This document shows positions 46,306 through 59,995 of a DNA stretch of 64,000 nt, piece by piece. Both the position numbers and the translations under genes were made by a program. The notes under the pieces were generated by a model, which was not told the origin of the DNA, made no database searches, and was given only the letters and a program-made list of their open reading frames with translations. The DNA comes from Sphagnum compactum (Eukaryota; Bryophyta; Sphagnopsida; Sphagnales): NCBI GenBank assembly GCA_965153455.1, contig OZ234503.1, forward strand, positions 6,168,157-6,232,156, given 5' to 3'. Every line of letters begins with the position of its first letter. Within the stretch, counting starts at the first letter, position 1.

Positions 46306-49300
46306 TTGAGAAAAAGAGGTTTTTCCAATGTATACCACAATTGACCGTTGATTATTTTATCTTAAGAGAGGCCCTTCTGAATCATTTGTGTTAAGGACAA
46401 GGCAATAATTTATTTGTTGTAGACCAACTTCACGCGGTATGGTGTCAGGGATGGGCGACTTTTTCTTTTTGATCAAATTCCCTTTTTGTGGAAGAGAGAG
46501 AGAGAGAAAGAGCCTTGTTCATCTCAATCCTAAACTAAGCACTCCCATTCCTCCCCCGACATATACACTATACACACACGCTACCACCATCACCAGCGCA
46601 TGGGTTCCCAAAGTCAAGGATTTCAACTGCTGTTTGGCCTACCATTGTTGGATTACACTGCTGGTGGCTTGTCATAGCTTGAGAACTCATTTCTAAAAGT
46701 CGGGGGCTTGAATTTTCCACAACAAAAGTCACACTTTCAATACAAGCAACAACAACAAGCTACTTGACATCATCAAATTGCTTGCAGGGGCAGGGAGGGG
46801 GCCCACTGGCCTAGAGTACCAAGAGAATCAATAGGAGTGCTAATAGTAGACTTGGGCTATTGCTTTGTCTTGTGCTTCTATGTGCAAAAATTTCAACTTC
46901 TATTACTTGCTAAGCCTATTCTCAGCGGCCATTGTTGTCGTATTATCATAATATGTTTCTTAACCGACAAGTTGATGTGCACTCACAACATTTAAAATCA
47001 TGAGAACCCAGAGATACAGGGAACCACCTGCACTAGTACCCTCAGCAAATCATGAAAACCCAAAGATACCATGAACAACCTACACTGGTTCATTCGGCTT
47101 CAGATTGAGGGAGGAGGCCTCTTATATTGAACAATACCTTAACCTAACGTCAATGTTGTCATTAAATAATCCTCAAAATAATGAAATGAAAGTTTGTGAA
47201 ATTATGAAGTTGACATGTTGAAATTCATCATAATTTTATCACAGACTACGTTTTGAATATTTTCACTACTCATATCACAATATTATAGTAGTTAATGGAA
47301 TAAATATATAATTAATTTTTTTTAAACAGAATTCTATTTTTTAAAATATTCATTTTGTCAATGTGGAAACTGACCCTAGGCTACGGTATTGAATTTAGAC
47401 TCAGTGAGCAAGATTTAGTCAAAGAACAGAACATTTACAATGTTTAGAAGAAATAATTGTAGCAACTAAGAAACCTCAGGTTCCCATTTTTTTGAAAATT
47501 GGCAAAATCACAAAACCTCCCATTCAGGATTTTTGAATTTTGCAAAATCAAAAAGAACCTCCCATTCCGGTTTTTTGAATGTTTGCAAAATCAAAAGAAC
47601 CCTCCCATACCTAGTTTGTCAAGGTTTTTCGTTCCATTGCCATCCCCAAGGTTTCTAGTTTTTATTGTATCGCCATTGTCAATTTTGTTGTTGCATCATC
47701 AGCCCCACCATTTTGGATGTAATTAGGTAAATTCTTCTTTTAAGTTTCTCATTAAGGTCTAAAGTTTAAGCTACAGTGTTAAAGTTTTTGTTGCAAGCTT
47801 TTGTTACAAAACATCATAATTGTCATGGTCATCATCGTGATGGTCATTTTGTTCAAATAAGGTTTTCTATTCTCTTCCATCATTTTTTTCTTCTTATTTC
47901 TCATCAATCTTCAAGTTGTAACACCAAGTTTTTTGTTACAAGCTTTTGCAATAGAACATCTTGTGTTCGTTGTGTCATGCGACAATTGTCAATGATCACA
48001 AGTGAGGTTCTCACAAGTCTGTTTATTCTTTTTATTTTATGTTTCTTGTTGAGGTCTAAGGAGTAAGCTAGATTGTCAAAGTTTATGCTACAAGTTTTTA
48101 TTACAAAACATCATAATTATTGTGGTTATCATTTTGGTCATTGTCATCTATTATAGGTAAGTTTTTATCTTTTTATCACCCTTTTTTTCATTTTTCTCAT
48201 TAGCTTTTTAGATCAATTGGGTTTGTGCCATGTAGCAAAAGCTTCTAGTAACACTTTATGATGAAGAAGATGCCATTGAGTTCCCATAGGTCTTTTGCCA
48301 TAGGTTCTTTGTCCTTTTTTGTGTAGGGAACAATTAATAGAGCAAAATTGATATAAAGACGTTTACCATAACATCCATAAATGTCACACAACCTATAACA
48401 ACAATTTCATGTGATGAAAAAAATAACATTGATTTTATGTCTCATTGCATCAAATGTTAGCTTCAAAGATTCTAACTCCAAAATTGTTGGCTAACAAAGG
48501 CGTATGGTCTCCTAATCATTGATCATTAGCCTATTGGGCTTTTTTCATAGTGAATAATGGTGCAATAGCAAACATTAGCAACTTGAAATGATGTGATGTT
48601 TTGTTTGTCACCCTACTCAATTGGAGCACATTGATGCCCAAGGAAAGCGTAATGGGATCACTAATCAAAATAAAACAAATTTTAAAGGTTGCAACTGTCA
48701 TCGCTAATTTGAAAGAATCTAGGCTTGGGATCAAAAATCTAAATTGGTTCATCCTCATCATTAAAAATTGGCCCAATGACACCTATGTTGGGTGGAATGG
48801 ACCCATCAAGCACTAAATCATGAACAAATTTTTGGAAAAAGATTTTATTATGATTGAAGAGCACAACAAATTGATTAAGGAACAAGATTTGTTTAGAGAA
48901 GATTCAAGCTTTCATTTCATTTCATTTTAGGTTCAAGTTTTTTCTTTCATCCTCAATGTGTTTTTTTTGTTATCATTTTTCTCATGCAATTATTGTGGTT
49001 ATGTTCTTTTCTTGGTGCATTTCTAGCCTTGGAACTAAGGATCAAATACCTGCTTTGTGTTACAATGTAAGATAGTTTTTTACCTCACAATTATTATAAT
49101 TTCCTATTATGAAATGGGCTTTACTAATGAATGACCTTATGATCTTCAATGTGGGTTCAATTAAAGCTAGGAGCTACGAAGTCTTTGTAAAGTTTATTAA
49201 TCTTGTTTTAGAATCATATGTATATAACTAAAATCTTTTGTAGATTTTGTCATTCATATGTTACAATTGTTGTCTATTAAAAAACAATCATGTGTAAGGC

Positions 49301-50256
49301 TCTAGGAGATCAATGTTGTTTTGTTTTGCAAACCATATGTTGCAAGTTGCCACAAAGGTTAGATTTATGTATTAATTACTTCTTTTTTTGTGAGTCAATC
49401 ATGATTCTATTGGAGTTGCTATTTTGGAGGTTTATCAAGTCCCTTTTGTTATTATTTGTCATGTGCATTATTGAGAATTTCTGTCATTCGTAATCTATAA
49501 TATTAAAATCATATGTTGTTTCATCCAAACTAATGGTTTGTTTGATGATTTGTCTAATGTCAAATGCTCAAAAACGTAATTTTGAAAAAACATATTGTTG
49601 CATATGTGAGCAGTGAGTAGACATTAAACACATAATTGTTGCAAGTTAAATGTAGTTTCATTGTTTTCAAATACAAAAAAAATGTAATTTCTTGCAAGTA
49701 CTTGCCTTGTAATCGCATTGATCAATTTCTTTTGTTTTGAGAATTTAATCCCTAAACCCTATCCACAACCTAAACTAGCCCTTGTCAAAAAATTTAAACC
49801 TTAATACCTAAGAACCCCCAATGTTCGGAAAAAGAACATTAACCTAAAGCAAAGGTTCTCAATTTTTTATTAACTAATCTAAAACCTCACCCACATTTTC
49901 TTTCAAAAAAATTAATAAGAGAGAACCAACCCCCAAGGTTCTCCAAGAAATGGAAAATTGCCTAACATTGGAAAAATAAAACCTCCTAATTGCTCAATAC
50001 TAATGTTGGCCACTTTCAATTTTCGGTCAGTTTTTCTTTTGATTCTCAATTCAATTATAAACCATTCATTCTAAATTTTGAGAAAAATTCAAAATTGAAA
50101 TAAAAACCAAGAACCAACCAAAAACCGAAACTATATAGCTAGAACCAAAACCAGCCCCAAAACTTGTTTTATGCAAGTTCCAGTTCTTTATTTTAATTAA
50201 ATTCTTAATTTCTAAAGCTCTTTTTTGACTGGGTTAGACAATGTGTTGTCATTGTC
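46306..50256. other. Intergenic, no firm gene
   Basis: AT-rich with repeated TTGTTACAAGCTTTTG / CATCATAATTGTCATGG words at 47.8-48.2 kb suggesting an old internal duplication (the GTTGCAAGCTTTTGTTACAA block near 47793, again near 47938 and 48090). At 48601-48930 the plus strand shows a broken protein-like frame discussed under findings. No intact gene. Confidence 0.4.
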
Positions 50257-50475
50257 TGGTGCATTCACACTTGATGTTAAGTAAATGTTTATCGAAAATC
50301 TAGGTGGCATCCTAGGTGGCACCCAATGTTAAATGGGTGATAGTTTAATGTTAAGTGAATGTTAACTTAACATAAAAGGTTCATGGTAAGTCAGTGTAAG
50401 TCCTAAATGACTAGCGTAGCATGGTGTTAGGGGACTCAACACTGGAGTCCGTAACACCCAAGTGTCAATGCACCT
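50257..50475 (+). mobile_element. PIF/Harbinger-type MITE
   Basis: 219 bp, ends TGGTGCATTCACACTTGATG and AGTGTCAATGCACCT. The flanking triplets are GTC and TTC, so the target-site duplication has mutated or is absent. The interior matches the 39.7-kb copy (GGTGGCATCCTAGGTGGCAC, GTTAAGTGAATGTTA). Confidence 0.8.
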
Positions 50476-51644
50476 TTCGTTTGATAAAATAAATAAATTG
50501 TGGGCTATGTATGTAGAACCGCATCTGGTTTTGGAAGCAAACTTGTGTAGGAATATTTTCTTAAAGAACCTAGAAATTGGGGGTCTCATATATACCTGCT
50601 TAACATTGATAAATATTAAAAATACCCTTAACAAGGTCAAATATGTTTTTTCCTTAACATTTAAGTGTTGAATAATAACTTGAGACTTTGAGAGTAATAT
50701 AATTTGATAATAGTAAGGATGTCAATATTTTTCTATGTCCGTGAACACACGTCTCCTAACTCCCAAGCAATGTGAATGTTTGTACAACAGATAATGCTTT
50801 GTTGACATCTTGCTCACTTTTTTTCCACTGCCATGGGGTCCTCGTGAAACATTAATGTTTTGTGTTGCCGTGTAGCCTATTTCAATCATGAAAAATTAGC
50901 CTTCATTTGATGCAACTTTGAATGTTTAGTTTAATTATAATGTTTGTGTTAATTATAATTATAATTTTAATGTTTAAGATAATTAACATATTAACATTAA
51001 TGATGATAAGCAGGTTAGATTTTCAGTTGGGGCTTTCCTATTTTTCATCCTTGTTCATGTTTTGTTTGTAGGAATAAATAAAGAAAAAAAAGACACCCGT
51101 CAATGGAACAAGAGGGAGGAAAAGATAAAAAGGGACACGAGAAACAAGAGACCACACCCCAAAGTGCAAAATGCACAATGGGGGAGCCCTAAAACGAGAA
51201 AACACGAAACCTAAGACTTAAACCCATCACTAGTAGCACGAAGCAAAACCATAGGAGGAGGTTACGATTACGGTGAAACTTATTGCATTGAATAATGAAT
51301 ATTTTTAATATTGTTGATGAAATTCTCAAATCTTTTTCAGGTCATTTATAAATTCAAATCAATGTACATTTCATTCGAATCATAGGTTTTCTCATATATG
51401 AAATAATTCACTTATCTGAAATCTTGGAATCAATGTTCAATTTTTATTTAATATTTTGGCTTAAATTGATTTAATCAAGTGAAGGTTGTTTTACAATTCA
51501 TCGAAAAGGACAAACTATATATGATGTAGGTCCAACTTCTTTCACACAAAAAGGAATTTTGTCAGATGAAAAAATTGTTTTGTCAGAATCATTCACCATG
51601 ATGATGGTCAATGAATAACAGTGTTGATTGTCCAATTGGTCTAA
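50476..51644. other. Intergenic, no gene
   Basis: AT-rich. A TTAATTATAATTATAATTTTAATG stretch near 50945-50975 is simple sequence. Around 51200-51250 the minus strand has a GTGATGGGTTTAAGTCTTAG block that weakly resembles a Pol III B box; too weak to call. Confidence 0.35.
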
Positions 51645-51853
51645 TGGTACATTCACAATTGATGTTAAATCAATGTTAAATGTAATGTTAAATCTAGGTG
51701 GCACCCAATGTTAAATGGGCAATAGCTTAATGTTAAGTGAATGTTAGTTTAACATAAAATCTTTCATGATAAGTAAGTTTAAATCTTAAAATGACTAGTG
51801 TGGTGATAAGGGACTCAACACTAAAGTACTTAAAATCAAATGTGAATGCACCT
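51645..51853 (+). mobile_element. PIF/Harbinger-type MITE
   Basis: 209 bp, ends TGGTACATTCACAATTGATG and AATGTGAATGCACCT, flanked by TAA at 51642-51644 and TAA at 51854-51856. The most diverged termini of the family in this window, but with an intact duplication. Confidence 0.82.
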
Positions 51854-54800
51854 TAAAGTTTGTACCGTTGTGAAATATTGCATTGTCATAACAACAAAAA
51901 CTATAACAAATATAAATATTACAATGATATGCTCAAAGGTTATGATAAACTACAATGAATAAGGACACAAAATATGTAAAATAAACATTCACAACATCAA
52001 AATGTACGAACATGGCATCATGGCACAAGTTAACAAGACTAATGGTGTTGAGTAAATTGAGGATAATGGGCCATGTAACAAGTACTTATTATACTTATTT
52101 GGAAACTAGGAACCTTCCATGAAGCCTGCCACAAGCTCATCATCAAATGAACCTTTTTAACAACTTTTCAAATAAGGATTTAAAAAATGGCAAGCGACAA
52201 ATAAATTACATCAATAAACAACAAGCTAAACCATCTAGAATTATCATATAATTTTTTTCAAATACTCAATCATAAATTGTTTACAAATATTCAACAATTG
52301 ATGTCGGTGTCCATCATCCATGTATGTCCTTTGTGGCAATTAATGAAACCAAACTTGATCTATAATCTTGAAGAGAATTTGGTTGATCAAGATTTTCTTT
52401 GTTGTATTAAAAGTAATTAGTTGTATTACATATATAGTTGTACCTCTCTTATGAGGGATGAATGTTTGTGAATGAATTTCATCCATGAACTACAAACTAT
52501 GTGATACATAAGTTATCCTATGGACTATCCTATGACCATTATAATTATTTCTATGCCTTCTTGGATTGTCAAATGAACTATGATGACAGTGATAGATTTA
52601 AGCATGAAACTTGAGGGGTGGGATCATGACCTATTACACGAAGCACACCCCGCCCAACAAAAAGAAACACCTCAAATGTCAATTTTTTTCTTTCTGTTTT
52701 CAAATGATTTTGGGTCATTGAATGTTGGTGACCCAGCAAAGAGGTCTTCTTTAATATTTTATTTCCCCCTTTTGGAACAGAAAAAGGGATGAAGGCCCAA
52801 AAACCTATCACCAGGGAAAACATGACAACATGCAAGAAAACAAAACATGGTTATGGGGAGGCCATGATGACATCCTATAGGGAAGGTGGAGAGTAGTCTC
52901 CTCTCAAAAGCTCTACCAATTTGTTAGCATTTTGTTGGGCCCTTTAGGCAAGGACTATCTATGCATTCACTCGGGTCTACAACACCTTAAGCGAGAAGTA
53001 GTTTGGACCTTATGGTCAGAAATAGTTGATCTCCAAGCACACAATTTATAATTATTAGCATTTAGAATTAGCTTAACCGATCAAGGAATGAGCCCAAAAA
53101 ATATGGTTTACTTTGGAATGTCCAACGGATGTGGGTGATGAGAATTTAGACATTTTTCAGGTTTTTAAAGGGGGTTTTATCGTATTTTATGGGAGCTTTA
53201 AGATGTTCTAATCTAACTCAGAATTTTCGTATGGATTTAGGTGAGGTTTTGATAAAGAAGTGCATGCATGCATTGAGCCTCTAAAGTAAACTCGACTATC
53301 CACACTTGGGATCACACCAATGAAGTTGGTGGGTATCATAGGTGAATAATAGTAGAGAGTTGACTCTAGAAACTCATTTAGGAGCTGCATTCTATCGCTG
53401 AGATGCCTTTGAAGTTGCTACCCATTTTTTAAAATCCTCACATTCACAATCCAAATTTGCAAGAGCTTCATTCTTACTTTAAGAACCACACTTTGGCTTG
53501 AATGGTTTTTCAAAAAATACATAGCCTCACCATTATGAGTGACATATTAGGATGCATGCATTAATGTTGTGTGAAAAATCGTTTTTTGACCATTGAAACT
53601 TCACGTCCCACTAGGGGCAACACCCAACCAAATTTGATGTATGAGCCCAATTTTTCTCATCATCCTTTGTTTTGTTTTGATTGAAATTTTTATCAAAGAG
53701 ACTAATTTGTAATCTTTGAATCCAATTAATGAATTTGTAATCCCATTCATGGATGACTAGATTGGACCAATTTATTACGTAAGCTTTCGAGTAGAGATAA
53801 AATGGTTGTAAGAGGGGTTTAGGATTTCAGGGGTTAAGAGGCTATAACTTAAAGCTCTTGGAGTAAGCAAAAAGAGGCAAATGATTCTATATTTCATTTA
53901 TTTCAAGAATGTATCTTAAATTTTTTCAGTGTTTTTTTTTATTATCTTCTTGTGTAATTTTTGGTTTCATTGTAATTTATTTTTTTGGTAATAATATAAG
54001 TTAGTGGTTGTATTCTAGATATAAGTTAGTGTGACATGCTTTGTCTTTGAGCACATATTGTAACATAACTTTACAAAGTAAATTCATCAATAAAATATTA
54101 ATAACTAAAATTACCTTCCGTTGTGTGGAATTCAGTTTCTATTAGAAGGGATTTTTGAGTTTATTGAGTTTCCAACCCAAAAAAAAAGTATTCAAAATTC
54201 AATAATTCTTGGATACAAAGTTTAAACATTACAAAATCATCTCAATGCACCACCACCACTCAATCAACGGCTTTTCAATGGTACCAAGAGCCCCCCATGG
54301 TTTGGGAGATCCCATGGGTTAAGAGATCTCAACATGACAAAACATACAACCAAGCTTTTTGAATAGGGGTAATAGAATGTAACATGAAGTGCAATCATAA
54401 TTAAAATATTAAAAAAAGCAATACAAATATCATAGCAAAGCCCTAGTGTATTTTGCACCTTTATTCACTCTTGAAATGTTACCTATTATTCTTAATTTAG
54501 GAAAGATTCCTCCCCCAAAAAAAAATTCATTAACATACTGGGGTAGGCTAGATCTCTGAGTTGTAGAAAAGCAAGTGTGAATGAATCCTCAAATTGCAGA
54601 CTCAGGTCTGGAACTAGAGCAAGTGGTAACCCTAATAGTCTATACATGTAAAAAGAAGGCTATTTTAACTCTTTGATGTTTCATCAATGGCTAGGGACCC
54701 ATGTGCACAGAACTTGAATCTCTTCTTCTTTTCGAATGAAAGAGAACAAAATATTTTTTTTCCCAGATTATAAGGGATGCCTCTTCAACAAACACGCTAC

Positions 54801-55644
54801 AAAGGATTGAGGAATATATCCCCCACAAGAGTCGGGGAGGAGAAAATCCAGTTCCACAGATTCTGGTTAAATAGAAGAGCCAAAAGTGGACTCGGTACAT
54901 GCTTGCTTGCACAAACAACTTGTTTGGGTCAATTGCGCCCCTTCCATTAAATTTTCAATTGTTTAATAACCCATGCATGATTCTTGCACGGAAAACTCAG
55001 TTGCCCCCATCAAGCAAGCTCCAGACAAAACCCTGAACCCGACTACTACAAGCTGTTATGGTACATAATATTGAGACAATGGGGACTTAGCGGGGGTGTT
55101 CCTCACCCCTTAATTAACACAATTGAGAGCTGTCATATTTTCTATTCTCAACCTTACTTCCATTCCTTTCATACCCACTTTCTTTCTGTTCTCACATCTC
55201 CTTTCTTAGAGCGTGTCCACCAGCCAGATACAATGGATTTTAATCAATAATGTGGATGAAAGTTCAACCTTTATTAGACAAGGATTCAAAGGTGAAATTT
55301 AGTTTGGACTTTTGTGTATGAAGTGCTCTCCCAAAGAAATATGATTTATTTTTGTACAAAAATATGATTTATTTTGATTACTTAGTCACAATAATCCATG
55401 TGGTGACATTTGATGAATCCTCCTCACTTGACATTGTCCAAGATTTCATGTTTATTGGTGCAAGTTTATTGTATATTTTAGATGTGAGAGACAGCAGCAC
55501 ATACATTAATCTAGATACAGGACATGGGTGGATCTGCTCTTCCTTGCTCTTGGCAATTGTGCCAGGAGGAGGACTCAAGACTTAAGTCCTGGTCTTTTGG
55601 GTTTTTTTTTAGCTTCTTCCTTCTTGTTCTGTTCCATTACTGAG
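51854..55644. other. Intergenic, no gene
   Basis: AT-rich. No frame with a recognisable domain, no exon chain and no RNA gene. Confidence 0.4.
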
Positions 55645-55745
55645 ATTTAATAAAAATTTCCTTACTTTGCAGATACCACTGAAAGAGAGGACAGGGGGTG
55701 AAAGAGAGGGTGAAGACAGGGTGACTTTTAATAACTCTAATAGCC
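55645..55745 (-). repeat. Dispersed repeat, copy A
   Basis: On the minus strand: CACCCTCTCTTTCACCCCCT, then AGTGGTATCTGCAAAGTAAGG and TATTAAATCTCA. It matches copy B at 58785-58895 on the plus strand in the same internal order. Confidence 0.6.
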
Positions 55746-57722
55746 CAGAGCTTTTGGTCCTGCCAGGTCATATTTTGAGAAAAAGCCTCTGAAAGGGACC
55801 CATACTTTGACAAGAACATAAAGCAACTTGAACACTGAAAGATCCTGAGAGGATGAATTCCAGCACTTTAACCCACTTTCTTTCTTTGGCAAAGAAGAGC
55901 TTTGAAGCACATTGTGAAGACTTTTTCACGAAATGGAAGGGCTGTGAATGGCCCAACATTATTCCAACGCCAAAAATTGCCGCTATCTGCCAGGCTGCTT
56001 GCATGGCCTTGTGAAAGCTACCCCTCAAACTCCATAGCTGGTACACAACATCCTCTAATTTCACTTTTAGAAATAAGCATTGGCCTCGCAGTATATTCTA
56101 CTTCTACCAACTAGGTTGCATTCTGAAGTTGCTAATTTGCTTATTTTCTGTTGTGTTCTAATATTGCCTCTAGGGTAGAGAGGTCGATCACAGTACACTT
56201 CAGGAAGGGTTTCTCGCCGTTTTTGTAGGAGGGCCCCATTGTTTATGGTATCCGAAGAGTAGATGGAGCCCTCCTCTTTGCGCATCTATCGCACTAAAAA
56301 TTGGCAAAAATGGATGACAGGCGAGAAAGTTACAGCCCTCCAAAGTAAAGGTGGGGGTTGGTTTTACAGAAAATTCTACATTGAACAGCTCATAGCCTAT
56401 TTTCGAACCCCTCAAAAAAATCCTTAAATATCACTATGTTGCCTTTAGAGTTACAAGATGATCTGTAGAGCTTAAGTTCACGATTTCAGAGCAGTTATTA
56501 AATCACTCAATTTGAATACAAATTTGAGAAAGTTATGCACTGATGAAATAAGAGGGCTCAAAAATGAAGAAAAATGAAAAAAAATGTGTTTTGCAATTCA
56601 AAAAATGTTTTTTCTTTACTGCTCGTTTTTGGCTGCTCCTTTGGCTTTGCATTTCAAAGACGATTTGTAAAGCTTAAGAAGGCACTCCTATAACATTTTT
56701 AAATCACTCAAAAGGGAGAAGAATTGAGAAAGATTTGCCAAAGTGTTCGGTGATAAGATAATGTTTGATGATGAGCCAGTTTATCCTATTGGCTTTAAAA
56801 TTAATGAGGATGGTGTTGAAAGAGGAGTGAGATAGTAAAGTTTTCCTTAAACTGATGCCCGTGTGGTACCCCCACCTTGTTGCTTATTATTCCTAAAGTC
56901 CTCAAATATCAATTTCACAAAACTCATTGTGAGATCCCAAAATCAATTTTAACAATATTTTCTATTTTTGTCAATTGACCATGCCAATGAGGAAACATGG
57001 AGGTGAAAATGTCCTTTGGCTAAATATTTATATGTAATTTGTGATCACCTCATGAGTTCAATTTAGTAATTCCTAATAATTTCACAAAACAATAATCCAA
57101 GAGTTTTTTTGAGCTTTCATTTAACAAATATTGAGCATGGGCATGCACTTTTGGTTAATGAAACCACAAAAAAATAAACTACTTGAATGGTATATTGGGC
57201 AATTTCCAAGGTAAATATTTGATCACTCATTATCCTTACGCATAACAAAGTAGTTAACACCAAAAAAAGTAACCACATTGATTAGTAACTATGGGTATTA
57301 ATTTGATGAAGAAATTGATAATAGCTAGGTCTCAATTTTAATTTTAATTTTATTGGTAGCTATGTGGTGCGAAAAATAAAAAATGAAAAATAATATGCTC
57401 AATCAATTTTGAGAGTTCAATTTAGTAAAGTGTGAGTATGAGTGTTTGGAGATCTTGCTTTAAGTGCTAGTTTGAATTTTTTTTCGAAATCGTGCTTTTT
57501 TGTGTTACAATTAAGACAAAGTCTCTCATGTTATAGTTGCTTGTTCTATAAGAAAAAACATGTGCAAAATCAAAAGCATCCAGTGCAATTGGATTTAACC
57601 ATGCTAGTGAAAGGGGGGTGGAGTATATAACATCTTATTATACAAGCCAAAATATGCATCATCAAGTTTGCAATAATTTTCACAAAAATATGTAAGATTT
57701 TATAAAACTTTGAAGGTGTTGA
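55746..57722. other. Intergenic, partly GC-balanced, no gene recognised
   Basis: 55.8-56.5 kb is less AT-rich, but its minus-strand frames (up to 98 codons at 55768-56064) show no known domain and overlap the dispersed repeat. The remainder is AT-rich. Confidence 0.35.
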
Positions 57723-57975
57723 CTAGTGTTGTGCTGGTGTATAGAGTGCAACTAGGATATATGGTACCACCGATATATTGAAGAACCACAAGTAAAAAAA
57801 ATTCATTTTGCAACTTGTTCAATGAGACTAAAAGTGTCATTTGTGTAGTTGCAAACGACACTTTTAATCGCTTTGGACAAGTCGCAAAATGGGTTTTTTC
57901 TACTTAGGGAATTAACCCACTGTGATCTGAGACAATACTAACTTTATACCAGTACCATTCAGGTATGTTCAATAG
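57723..57975. repeat. Dispersed element related to the intron-4 repeat, with an insertion
   Basis: GTGTTGTGCTGGTGTATAGA, GTGCAACTAGGATATATGG, then (after 57905) GATCTGAGACAATACTAACT and TTATACCAGTACCATTC align in order with 24.42-24.56 kb. A 116-bp hairpin element (57790-57905) interrupts it. Confidence 0.55.
57790..57905. mobile_element. Hairpin MITE, 116 bp
   Basis: The left arm starts AAGTAAAAAAAATTCATTTT and the reverse complement of the right arm starts AAGTAGAAAAAACCCATTTT. Both continue GC-ACTTGT-CAA-G-G-TAAAAGTGTC. The whole element is one long imperfect hairpin with a loop near GTGTAGTTGC. Its absence from the related sequence at 24.5 kb shows it is a separate insertion. Confidence 0.7.
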
Positions 57976-59995
57976 GGGATACGGGTCCAACACTAGTGTT
58001 GTCCCACATGGGAAGTCATGTAAGATTCCTTGAAGGCCTTCAATATAACATGTTTCTTCTCGCCAATGTGGCCCCCAAATTCATGATGCCTATGTATGTA
58101 CTCAAATTGCAAAAATCAAGTTTTCACATTGAAAGATCTTTAGCTTTCTTACTAGAGAACAATTTGAGAACATTGAAGCTCATTTCACAAAAAGCCTCTC
58201 TGGAATCTGCCCAATACAAATAGGTAGGGTGTTGTTAGGAAGGGCTATATAAGTCCAGGCCAAAAATAGTGGCAGCCAATTTTAGACATAGAATTTCCAT
58301 GCAACCAATGAGAGGTTGCATCATGGAGTGAAGGGGCCTTTATGCAGCCCGATTTTGGGGGATCATATTTGGTTGCTTCAGCACAAATCCTGTAATGAAT
58401 ACTGAATCTTCTTGATGAAAAGTTGGAATCAGTTTGGGGATTACCTTGTAGCCTGGGTTCTCATATGAAATCTCGAGGAAAAAAACCTACCCACTTTGGA
58501 GTTTATATTTTCAATGCTTCAGAACTAAACTTCCATCCAATTTTGAAAGAAAAAAATGAATAACATCACTGAGAACTTTTCAATATAAAATTCCCACATG
58601 TTGTTTTCATAGACAATTCTAAACCAAAGTTGAGTGCTTGGGTACATGTAAGGTCTTCTAAAGAGACCACATTGTGATCATAGGGGTTTAACCTATTTTG
58701 AGTCAATGAACCATTTTTGCGATCAACCTGATGATGGAAGCATTTGTCACATGAGGCTAATGGTCCAATTGACATACTAAAGTTATCCGTAAAGTCACCC
58801 TCTCTTTCACCCCCTATTGTCTTTGCTTTCACCCCCTATCCCCTCTTTGAGTGGTATCCACAAAGTAAGGAAATATTATTAAATCTCAAAATGAAATGCT
58901 CAAACTCAGCATTTAATGCACAAGGTTCGAGAGTAATTATAGTAGTTGTACAGGTAGCAGCAGTGAGGGCGCTCAGGGAAAAGTGGATGAAACTCAGTAT
59001 ACCACCAAAATTGGTCGCCAACTAGTAGTTTGGGTCCCAGTTATTTCGTTTTGTAAAATTTCATTGCCAGTTAAGCATTTGATGCCCTATTATGCCGAAA
59101 TTGACCATTCTTGCCCCATAATCGCCTGACTTTTTACGGATGACTTTACTGTCTCAAAACAAAATGGAATCTCCCATAGGGTCAAGGATCCAATACAACC
59201 ACCCAATTCAAGATAGGATGATGAAAGAAAGGTGTGTAGCTGGGCCATGTATGTGACCAGAAAGGAGAAAACAAGGCGGTTCACCCGGGTCTCACCACAG
59301 TTTCAGGCCCAATGGGAGGCAAAAGGGGTACTGGATGTGGAGGGTCAGAGGCCTCGAGTTTCAGTGGCTCTTGAGGTCACTGAAAAACTCCATCCAAAAA
59401 GGGGGTTATAGTCATCAAAATGTACAATTTGATGACTATTAGTAACCCAACTCAGTTTACATCTTTAGTTTACTTGGTTTAGGATTTCACATCTTCTGGA
59501 TCTTTTTCTTAGAGCAGCTGTACACACATTCATTGCATTTGGGCCTCCAAGAGAATTTCTCACATGCAAGATGGCTTTGCTTACTTGTTCCCAAGCTCCA
59601 TTTGTACACATGAATATTGTGAATATAAAGGGTGGAAGGTGGCTAAAACAACCCACCCACATTAATCGTTTGTCTGGTCCATCAAGAGTAGTTGCTAGGT
59701 TGCGTAATGGTTTTTTTTATCGGCATAGCATCATGTGTACAAATGTTGGCTCAAAGCCATTTTAATACCCCAAACTGGCATAAGCTTTGCTATTCTTCAT
59801 CCAAAACATACCACCATGGAGTGTGCATGTGAGGACGCTCTAAGTTCCTCCCCATCTCAATATGACCTCTAAATTGCTTGGATGAATTCACAATAGGTGT
59901 CCCTCCAAGTGTCCCTCCAAGTGTCCCTAGAGGCATGAGTGTTTTTTTACATTTTCACCAAAAGTTATTTTTTGGTTCAGACTTAGCTCATCCTA
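57976..59995. other. Intergenic, no gene; includes dispersed repeat copy B
   Basis: 58785-58895 (plus) is copy B of the repeat at 55645-55745. A GTGTCCCTCCAA motif is repeated three times at 59898-59932. No coding gene recognised. Confidence 0.4.
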
